DNA of 64,000 bases from Piezodorus guildinii. Taxonomy: Eukaryota; Arthropoda; Insecta; Hemiptera; Pentatomidae. Made by a program: the position numbers and the translations under genes. Under the pieces are notes generated by a model. That model was not told where the DNA came from. It saw nothing but the letters and a program-made list of their open reading frames with translations, and did no database searches. The stretch spans positions 111,257,436 through 111,321,435 of the forward strand of contig CM041292.1 in assembly GCA_023052935.1 (NCBI GenBank), in the 5' to 3' direction. Every line of letters starts with the position of its first letter. Positions within the stretch are counted from its first letter, which is position 1. Below are positions 55,732-64,000 of this stretch, piece after piece.

Positions 55732-56280
55732 ATTTTCTCAATAGTCAACCAACCTCCATCATTACTAATTTAATAAAGTCATAATCTAAGTTATTAAGTC
55801 CAGGGAAATAAAAAAAAAAACATGAACTTCAGAAATTGAAATATTTGTAAAAATAAATAAATGTTTTCTTTGGGTAAAGGATAACTCTAATTGATTTCTC
55901 AGGCCTTATTCTAAAAGTTAAGCTTCCCAAGATTTCAAATCTATTTTGCTTGAAAAAAAATTCTCTTACTGGAGTATCTGATATATTATGATTTAATTAA
56001 TCAATATAAAATATACTTATGAACCCAAAGGAGCTAAATGAGATGCACAGATATAGATGAATGTTTTATTAAAACAAAGCTTGATCACACATTTTATTTT
56101 TCTAAAAATAACAGTAAAAGGCAAAGATGAAAATGGCACCAAAAGATAAACACAATTAGATATAATTATACAGATACAATTTACAGTAAGGTACATAAAT
56201 ACTTTAAGCAATAAAAATATTAAAATAATACTTCAATAGCTTACCAAGAAACCATATTACAATATGGTCATACATTAAAT
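55732..56280. other. AT-rich DNA downstream of GOGAT
   Basis: Nothing recognised. Complement AATAAA signals, such as the one at about 56,060-56,070, could belong to the GOGAT transcript if its 3' UTR is long. Confidence 0.25.
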
Positions 56281-56284
56281 ACAT

Positions 56285-56287
<3 letters not shown>

Positions 56288-56358
<71 letters not shown>
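56288..56358. repeat. (TA)n microsatellite
   Basis: An uninterrupted TA run of about 71 bases. Confidence 0.98.
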
Positions 56359-56362
<4 letters not shown>

Positions 56363-57381
56363 ACTGTGAATAATAGTGAAGTTAAGTCAACCACGACTTC
56401 TACTTTTTTTGTTTTGTGCCTAATTGCCAAGTGATATGGCTATTATAGTAAAGGTATTGTATTTTCCTGAGAATACAATTTTATTACTTCACTCTATTCA
56501 CAGGTGCCACAAATATTAACATAAAGATCAAGAAAATATCAAATAAAGTTGTGATCAAATCACAACATTTAGAGAAGTTCTTAACATATGATCAGAATTA
56601 AGCTTAAAATAAAATTAAGCAATCAAGAATACATGCCACTGATATGCCAATTTCCTATTAGTAAACATACAGGGTTATAGAATGTTTTTCCTTGCTAAAT
56701 AATCGTCTGATGTTTACAAATAATAAATTACATTTGAAGCAGTGACCTTTATCAATTATTTACATTTCCTTCTCCAAATGTGAATAATAATAATTCCCAA
56801 ATTTGAAAAAAAACTCCGAAAATCAAAACAATAATAAAAAAAGTTTCATAGACAAAATATATATTTACATAAAAACTATGAACAGTCTATGTTACAAATT
56901 ATCTAAACATCTCCCTTGAAAACAAATCATTTAGAAGACAGGTGTAGTAGAATGGTAGGCCGCAATCTACACTTCAATTAACGATGGCTGGTGTCACTCA
57001 GCTAGAAACATAGAACATAATTATAGGGTCAATTAACACTTTTAAAATTAAATCAACACTATAACTATGGTGCTCTTCATTGACAATTAAAAAACAGCAA
57101 TTAAAAGGCCAATGAGTATTAGTAGTAGTAGGCCAATGAGTAGAATGTTCACGTTGGAATAACAAAATAGATAACTGCTCTATTAAAAACTTTTAACTTA
57201 TATTGAATGCACTCAAATCTTCAAGTTTCAAAACTTGCATTATAATTGAAATCGAAGAAAAATATTAAGTATATTATTAATTCTTGAGTTCAACTTAATC
57301 AAAAAATTTTCATACTTTCTCCTCAATAGATATATAGTTTTTAAAATTTTGTTTAAAAATATCTGGTGCAGGCAACACACA
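56359..57381. other. AT-rich DNA, nothing recognised
   Basis: Contains a small direct repeat, 'GGCCAATGAGTA', at 57,107 and 57,131. Otherwise nothing is seen. Confidence 0.3.
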
Positions 57382-58032
57382 ACTTTCAGTTACCTCGGTT
57401 GTGAAAATCAATTCAAGAACTATTAAATAAAGTTAGAGTTGATAAATGTTTAAAGAATTATATTCAGTTTCATTAGAAATATTTTTTCTTGTACCTTTAG
57501 CTTTCCAATAGTATATATACATCTACATTACAATTCTTATGTTCGAAAAAAGGATATTCGCTCTTTTCTCCTTTAGTTAATTATCAAACAGTTCAACTTG
57601 TATATTTAACGTTTTTTTTTTCTTTATCAATGGCAATAAGATATGTTTCATTTTTTCGAATCTACAATATTAAAAGGTACTATAGAGGAAGACAATTTAA
57701 AATATCGACATATAAGCCCCATCAGAAGGTTTCAATCAAAATGAAACCTACATGATATTTAAGTCCATTAAATTTTACATTGATTTAGGGAGTTTAATAA
57801 AAATTGTTAGAGCTGTTTTTGAGAAAACCATAAAAGGGTGCAAAATACATGGTGTCATAAAGTGGCTCTTCTGGTTCCCAGATTTTGATGAAAAAGTTGC
57901 AGTGACATCTCAGGTGAATAGCTGTCTTAAATATGAAATTTCAGTTTAGCACAACTTTTTGTTTTCATGCTAGATTTACACAGACAGACTTTTTTGTGAG
58001 ATTTGGTCATTAAAAATAGGAATACATTTTAA
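57382..58032 (+). repeat. Family T repeat, copy truncated at its 3' end
   Basis: Starts ACTTTCAGTTACCTCGGTTG, keeps the internal landmarks and stops near 'TGTGAGATTTGGTCATT' at about 58,010. It ends about 170 bases from the GOGAT stop codon, in antisense to the gene, so it probably lies in the GOGAT 3' UTR. Confidence 0.8.
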
Positions 58033-58199
58033 CCTAATAATTTTTTTTCAGCAACCAAAATAAAAAAGCTTTTATGGCATTAAAAAAGCCTAACATTTCT
58101 TTAGCTTAATTTAAGGTAGAACAAGTAGAAAGATCAGTATGCAGTATATGTCAAAGTAATATTAGTGATATTTGAATTTATAATAAATAGCAGTTATAG

Positions 58200-58348
58200 T
58201 TACCCTTTCTGGCTGTTGGTAAGGGTGGTGATGACCCCGCCTGGTCCAGGAAGGGTCGTCTTGCCCATTAAGAAGGCATCCACTTCCCTAGCTGCCAACC
58301 GACCCTCACTGATTGCCCATACAACTAGCGATTGTCCTCTTCTGCAGT
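58200..58348 (-). CDS. GOGAT last exon (C-terminus and stop)
   Basis: Completes the 'FAAGD' Asp and codes '[20 protein letters not shown]', the conserved closing part of the FAD domain, then a 28-residue tail ending 'TLTNSQKG' and TAA at 58,202-58,200. Acceptor tttattag. Confidence 0.96.
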
Positions 58349-61300
58349 CTAATAAAGTTTGTTTTATTACAATACAGTATAATTTATTGCTCTAATTGAT
58401 AAAGAACTTCTTTCTTTGTTTCTTAATATATCTTAACAAATTAAGAATTACCTCCAGCAGCAAATACTTTAGGTACAGAAGTGGAATATTTTCCTGAAGG
58501 TGTCTCATAGTTAGACCTTGGGTCTAAATCGAGGTCCAACTCATTAGCAATATACTTCTCAGGACCAAGGAAGCCCATAGCAAGCAAAACTAATTGCCCT
58601 TTGATTATCTGAAATAAAATTGTAAATTATAACAAGGTTGATAAAGCGACAATAGTTTACAACTGTCATATCTGCCAGTTTTTATCATAAATCTCTTAAG
58701 AATTCATAACTTCTTAAAATTACCACTTCTGAATTGGGAACTTCTTCCATCTTCCATCGCCCTGTTTCATCCTTGGTCCAATTTACTTTCACCGTTCTAA
58801 TTCCAGCTACATTACCATTGCCATCATCAATAAACTCCTAAAAGAGACAATAATTAATTTTTGATAATAATTATTTCTGTATAATTTAAATAAAATTCTT
58901 TATTGAAAGCTACAGAGTTAAGTGACTACAATAATTCAATAGCAAGTTCCAATGGAATTACATTTGCTCATTGTATAAATAAACATAATAAAAGCCCAAC
59001 TCTAAATTCATAAAATCCTCATATCCTCCCTACCATTTCCAACTATTGAATATGAAAAATCTCGTTTTTCAGATTCCATACTTTGCTATTGCATTGAGAA
59101 ACGGCTCCAATTTCCAGAAATGCCTAAAATAAATTACCAAATGTGACCAATTTGAAATATATTACTTCCTTTTAATTGCTCTCTTGAAAAGTGCCAATTT
59201 TCAATTCGATACTTGGAAATGGTAGGGACGATATGTACTTATATCAACAATAATTAAACACATACGGGTTACTATGTAAACCAATAGAATGGTTCTCAGT
59301 ATTAGTATAAGTGTTTGTTTGTTCTGTACATACGCTATGGTAGAAATTTTACCACTAACAATATCATTGATTAATAAAATTACTTAATCAAAAAACTTTC
59401 ATGTATAGAAAAAAAGAAAGAATAAACTACTCTAATTAGCTTCATATGTACTGATTATAAGGATGAAATGTCAATTAAAAAAAAAAAAAAAAAAAAAATT
59501 ACAGTTTAGAAAGATAATGATTCCAGAAATAGTAAAATAATAAATAAATGTCACTGCAAAACTATACCTTGCTGAGGGTTGAAAATATTCTTGGATCATT
59601 ACCAAACTTCACTTTGACTTCTTCATGACCATAATCAACCTTGAAGACCCTAGGGAACTGAGGCCAAGGATTGTCCTTTCCTCTTTTTTCAGGTGGCTCA
59701 GGAAGGATCTCAAATGTCGTTATTGATGCAGCTCCCTAAGACAAGCATAATGAAATAACAATGTGATCCTCAACTTAGCTACGTAATATTTCAAGATAAT
59801 TCATTTTTTACTGATTTTAAGAAATTCATCAATTTTAAAGAAATTCTACATATCTTAATGTTAATGTTCATACAAATCATTAAATTGGATTTGGATTTAA
59901 AACACTGATTGACTCACTTGTCTCAGTGAGGTCGCAATGCAGTCACAGCCTGTATCTCCACCTCCTATAACGATAACGTCTTTATCTTTGGCTGAGATGG
60001 GAGTAATGGAATTCCCCATTTGTTTCTTCTGCCAGGACTCGAGGAACGACATGGCAAAGTGGATACCTGAAAGCTGCCTACCGGGAATTGGCAGGTCTCT
60101 AGGCCAGGTAGCTCCTGTACATAACACCACAGCATCATATTCTTCGTGAAGTTCCTAAAGGAGTATTAGAAAAATTAATAAGCATTGTTTTCTTAGAGCT
60201 GGTAATAGTTAAGCAGAAGAGAGCAGTAGTTAACCTTTGCAGTGATATCTTTTCCGACATTGACATTTGTCTTGAAATCGATGCCTTCTTCTTGGAGAAG
60301 CTTCACTCTTCTCTGGACAACTTCTTTAGACAGCTTCATGGTTGGTATACCATATTGTAAGAGACCTCCAGCGCGGTCATTTCTTTCAAAAACAGTAACC
60401 AGATGTCCGGCCTAAATCAAATTTTTTGTTTTAATTAACAGCAAAAAAATAATTGAAAACAATAAAATAAAGCTGTTTACTCATTGATATTATAAAACCT
60501 CCAATGTGTCAAAAAATATCATTTTACAAGAAAAAAAAATAAACAGATTTAAAAGAACTTTTTATAAAATATAATTTTATGCACAAATTATAAAAAATGA
60601 AAGTTGGATAACTTTGAAAACAACTAAATAAACACTGTCTTTACAATGTGACATGGATGATTTTTAGGAATAACAGCTGTAAGGAATAAACACTCATAAT
60701 ATCCTAATTTATTTTGAAAAAATCCACATCACATAATTAATTTTTGGTCACATAGATTTATAGCAACAATAATCATAGTCCAAACCTAAAAACGGATATA
60801 ATTTTTAAAAGATATACCTTGTTAAGCTGGTGAGCAGCAGCAAGCCCCGAAGGGCCAGAACCTACGACAGCAACCTTCTTTCCAGTCCTGAACTGAGGAG
60901 GCTGGGCTGTGATCCAGCCCTGCTCGAACGCATGGTCTATAATGGCACACTCAATGTTCTTGATGGTGACGGGAGGTTCACTAATACCAAGAACGCAGGC
61001 ACCCTCGCACGGCGCAGGGCAAACTCTTCCAGTGAACTCTAATAGTGACAAAAAACAGAAATGTTTCATAAAATAAAAAGAAAGCAATATTACCCAGAAA
61101 TGGTAGACATTATGGATTTAATCATTACGGCTACAAAACTACTTTAGTTCAAATTTAGGACCTGTCAATGACCAATATTAATTTTTGGAATAGTTACAAA
61201 TGATGTAAACAAGGAATTCATTAGGATTCTATAGTATTCTCAAAATAGTTAAATCATGAAATTATGTTTAATTTTGACATTATATATTTCACTTTCAGTT

Positions 61301-63449
61301 TCTCCCTTTTCCAAATTGTGAGATTTTCTTTCAATAAATTTAAAACGCTATTGTGATATTTAAAAGATTGGACTAAAAACATGCAATAAAAAAAACAATA
61401 ACAAAACTGAATTTTTTTTAAAAATTCTTTTATTGATATTTACAACTGTACACAGTATAACAAGTAAATGAGCTATTTACAGAACATTGGCTTGGAAAAG
61501 TCTTGAGAAGAATCTACCCAGTGGTAGCACTTCAGAGTTTATTTGGTAAGCAGGTCTCGAGGCCACCGTCTTTTCAGATGCCTCGGAGGATTATCGGGAA
61601 TAGATGCCGATGAGAGGACACGGACAAGCGGGTTTGTATGGGGGGGTAATTTGGAATGAAAGGAGGAGTATCTTTTTTGGGCAATTTCTGCAACGAGTGG
61701 GATATTCAGGTCTCTATGGATGAGTTTGTTGGTAACAACAGACGGAGCGTCTAGGATTTGTCAAGGATTTTGGATAGCAAGGATTGGATGCGGGAGGAAT
61801 TCGATGGTTTAGTGGAGCCCCATAGCTCTGTGCCATAAGTCCAGATAGGTCTAATTATGGTTGTGTAAATGAGTTTTTTGAAGTATAGAGGGAATTTCGA
61901 TCGTTTGTCAAGTAAGTGTTTTAATAGTCGATATCTACAAGCAGTTTCTTATCGTTTAAGTCTTGTATGAGGATTACATGTAAGACGTTTGTCAAGATGA
62001 AGTCCAAGGTATCGTATTTGTTACCTTGAGTGAAGAGTGGGGTATGATTAAAGGAAACAACTGGACAGGAAGTCATAGGTTTACATTGTAGAGCGAAGGT
62101 GATATGGTGGGATTTATTGTGATTTATTTTGATTCTCTAACTGTGACACCATTCTGCAATGGCGTTTACATGGTTCTGTAGGAATTGGGAAGCAACAATA
62201 GGATCATTATTCACGGATACATGCAAGTGTCATCAGCGTAAGTAGAGAGGACAGTGCTTGGATGGATAGGGATGTCAGCTGTATATACCGTGTAGAGGAT
62301 TGGATCTAGGATACTACCTTGAGGTACGCCAGCTGACTGAATGAATACTGAGGAGGAGGAGAGATTATGATTAACTTTAAAGATTCTCTCTGCAAGGTAG
62401 GAACGGATTATCAGGAAATATGTCGGGGAGAGGTATTTGCGGAGTTTGTAGAGCAGTCCTAGGTGCCAAACTCGATCAAAAGTAGTCAGTTTACAGAAAT
62501 GGGTTTTGTCAGATGGGTATTTGGGTTCTATGCCACTTTGCTCGAGCTCTGCGTTTTTCTATTAGTAAGAGACGGATATGACTTGGCAATTTGTTTCATG
62601 AGCTTTCCTATTTGTAAAGTGAGATGTGTTGTTGTTTATAGCTGTTTCTATTGATTTTATAAGTTCTTCAATGGCGAAGTCTATGTCCTATTTAAAAACT
62701 GAAATTTGAAGCAAACAATATTCATTCTAAAACATGTAGTAAAATTACATTTAAATCTGTAGTTTAAGAACCTATATCCATCTCCTGAAATCGGTTTGCA
62801 TTAGCCAAAGGATGTTTGATAATTATTAGTGGTTATTTGAAAAATAAAGAAAGAAAGAAAGGAGAAAGAAAGAAAAAAAAAAGTTAAATTAATTTTATTT
62901 CTAGATTTGCCTAAAATTTGAATATATCTTTTCAAAGTGTTTAAAAAAAAAAATTTAAATGTGCTGTTTTTTTCTAATATCTCCTATTATATTGAAGAAT
63001 ACTATATTTAGTAAAGGACTTTATTATAATCTTATTTCCATAAAATCAAGATTATGAGTGATAATAGTTTATAATAACAAGTAAAAATTACTTAAACATT
63101 TAGAATATTTCAGACAGTTAATAAAATTTCATTAATTTTACGAAAATGTGTTTAAAAGTTTTTCATTTAAGAAAAGCAGTTACCAGGGAAATTGTTTGTC
63201 TGAAGAAGCTGATTGAGCGCCTCCTTCCAGTTGTTGTTGAAGACGAGATCGTTCCACTTGGGGATGATATTACCGAGGGGACAGCCATGGCTGCTCTGGC
63301 AGAACGGCACACCACACTCCATGCACCTCGCAGCTTGAACCCTCAGGCCTTTCCGCACGTGAGAGAAGTTATAGATTTCATCCCAATCTTTCAGCCTCTT
63401 CTCGGCAGCCCTGTACAAGCCTGTCTCACGAGAGTACTTGACAAAGCCC
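58200..63449 (-). CDS. Glutamate synthase (NAD(P)H), C-terminal part, eight exons
   Basis: The exons, in reading order, are 63,449-63,184; 61,038-60,818; 60,411-60,235; 60,154-59,918; 59,735-59,568; 58,837-58,724; 58,608-58,452; 58,348-58,200. Together they give 496 residues ending at TAA; all junctions are GT-AG and in frame. This is the beta-subunit-like domain that takes electrons from NAD(P)H through FAD and iron-sulphur clusters to the glutamate-forming FMN domain. Visible motifs, numbered in this fragment, are cluster cysteines 43, 46, 51, 57 ('[16 protein letters not shown]') and 96, 100, 104 ('CPAPCEGAC'), FAD-binding GSGPSG 149-154, NAD(P)H-binding GGGDTG 286-291 and the FAD motif 'FAAGD' 444-448. 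Insect GOGATs are about 2,000 residues, so the amidotransferase and FMN domains lie beyond the right edge. No break or missing motif was seen. With glutamine synthetase it assimilates ammonia into glutamate. Confidence 0.97.
58452..58608 (-). CDS. GOGAT exon: '[13 protein letters not shown]' region
   Basis: 52 codons plus one base. It codes '[17 protein letters not shown]' to '[11 protein letters not shown]' and ends in a phase-1 donor GGAG|gtaatt. It is the return of the chain to the FAD-binding domain. Confidence 0.96.
58724..58837 (-). CDS. GOGAT exon: '[18 protein letters not shown]' region
   Basis: 38 codons, phase 0 at both sides. It codes the beta-strand segment with '[20 protein letters not shown]', where family members carry a variable acidic loop. 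Confidence 0.95.
59568..59735 (-). CDS. GOGAT exon: '[19 protein letters not shown]' region
   Basis: 56 codons, phase 0. It contains the well-conserved 'ILPEPPEKR' and '[18 protein letters not shown]' of GOGAT small-subunit domains. Confidence 0.97.
59918..60154 (-). CDS. GOGAT exon: NAD(P)H-binding Rossmann motif
   Basis: 79 codons, phase 0. It codes '[19 protein letters not shown]' and '[20 protein letters not shown]'; GGGDTG is the dinucleotide-binding loop. Another reading in the + strand over the same bases is a shadow. Confidence 0.97.
60235..60411 (-). CDS. GOGAT exon: '[15 protein letters not shown]' region
   Basis: 59 codons, phase 0. It codes '[20 protein letters not shown]', then '[20 protein letters not shown]', following the first Rossmann turn of the FAD domain. 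Confidence 0.97.
60818..61038 (-). CDS. GOGAT exon: second iron-sulphur motif and FAD-binding loop
   Basis: Two bases and 73 codons. It codes '[17 protein letters not shown]' and '[20 protein letters not shown]'. The acceptor is actattag and the donor AAG|gtatat. Confidence 0.97.
61420..62485 (-). mobile_element. Jockey-like LINE relic inside a GOGAT intron
   Basis: On the - strand '[10 protein letters not shown]'-type (about 62,310-62,340) and 'YADDTC' regions (about 62,225-62,250) are followed by the family's 3' part. The end near 61,430-61,560 aligns with 47,640-47,750 ('CCCAGTGGTAGCACTTCA'). Same orientation as the gene. Frameshifted and inactive. Confidence 0.8.
62486..63183 (-). other. 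Remaining GOGAT intron DNA
   Basis: AT-rich, with an AAAG-rich simple stretch at 62,845-62,885. Nothing coding. Confidence 0.5.
63184..63449 (-). CDS. GOGAT exon: first iron-sulphur cysteine motif
   Basis: The first exon seen in the window begins one base into a codon (the Arg of an 'RGFVKY' motif) and ends one base into the next Glu. It codes '[19 protein letters not shown]' and '[19 protein letters not shown]'. The acceptor is tgttttcag and the donor CCTG|gtaact. Confidence 0.97.
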
Positions 63450-63657
63450 CTGAAAACATTTGATAGGTATGTAATATTGAATATAAGTGTCATATCATGA
63501 AGAATGGGATAATGTTTTCATTTATTTTTTAAGTATATTTCAAAAGTAGATATTTAATATGCCTCAATTTATCGTAATGATTGTCAAAGTGATAAACAAT
63601 ATAGCAGTTTCTACCTGTGTTTTATATTTGTTTACTATTCCTTGGTTTTGGGAAGTA

Positions 63658-64000
63658 TTGGGTTGTTTCACATGAAATGTCCGTTTTTATAGTTTCTGAA
63701 ATACATAAAGAATTTTGCAGGTCTCTGTTGTTTTCTTCTGAATGTTTACATATTTAAAGTAAACAGTTACTAATCCTCTACCTTTGTATTATAAACAATA
63801 ACTTCCCAATCAATTACCCACTTTTTAGTATACCTCCAAATATGAACATGGAAAAACACACGATTTTCGAGTAATATTTTTGTACGAGTTTAAACTCGGC
63901 CATTCAGCAGCTGAGGCCGCTAGAAATATTTACAAAGCGTTCAAGGAAGGGAGTGTTAATGAACGGACCATTCGCCGTTGGTTTGCTAAGTTTTCAGCTG
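63658..64000 (+). mobile_element. Mariner element, 5' end and transposase start, cut by the window edge
   Basis: After a TA at 63,656-63,657 the sequence 'TTGGGTTGTTTCACATGAAA' resembles mariner ends. A transposase frame at about 63,885-64,000 reads 'LYEFKLGHSAAEAARNIYK' and 'EGSVNERTIRRWFAKF', the mariner DNA-binding helix-turn-helix. The likely ATG at 63,848 (MEKHT...) is out of frame with it by two bases, so this copy is probably dead. It lies upstream of a GOGAT exon, so in an intron, in antisense. The catalytic domain is beyond the edge. Confidence 0.88.

Noticed and set aside
59937..61042. + strand frames over the GOGAT exons
   Set aside because: Shadows of the - strand exons, which carry the diagnostic motifs and join in frame.

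Overview
The window looks like insect nuclear DNA: AT-rich, with long introns, few coding exons and many degraded retrotransposons (jockey, R1/I-like and RTE LINEs, Ty3/Gypsy), mariner elements and tRNA-headed SINEs. The order is not fixed by anything I can read; a hemipteran is a guess. Three host transcription units and one orphan exon can be supported. Everything else is repeats or sequence in which I see nothing.

Left part (1-7,100): relics of an RTE-like LINE (+), an I/R1-like LINE with RNase H (-) and a jockey/CR1-like LINE (+, ending in an ATTCT tail), with two inverted-repeat cassettes. Centre-left (7,341-29,453): two tandem two-exon genes on the + strand, each coding a 128-residue secreted protein with one Kazal-like domain. 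Both have a signal-peptide exon, a phase-0 intron of about 5 kb, and a second exon with a Thr/Pro-rich linker and the inhibitor domain. Their six cysteines are spaced identically, in an order unlike the textbook Kazal pattern. Their introns and the DNA between them hold SINEs, a small MITE, LINE ends and a 24-bp minisatellite foldback.

Middle (30,000-56,000): no host gene except one splice-flanked exon on the - strand at 41,313-41,401. The rest is repeats, including several copies of an ~820-bp element with short terminal inverted repeats, a Gypsy integrase relic with a likely LTR, an R1-type 3' end fused to a jockey fragment, and a short GC-rich island at 47.2 kb.

Right part (58,200-63,449, - strand): eight exons coding the last ~496 residues of NAD(P)H-dependent glutamate synthase (GOGAT), including its natural stop. 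The glutaminase and FMN domains would lie upstream, beyond the right edge. Its introns carry a jockey fragment in sense and the 5' end of a mariner in antisense.

The least expected signal is a hammerhead-ribozyme-like motif at 28,629-28,673, in the intron of the second Kazal gene, just after a 57/60-matched inverted repeat. A degenerate relative of the motif sits on the - strand in the cassette at 476-871. Both recall the minimal hammerheads of Penelope-like elements and animal retrozymes.
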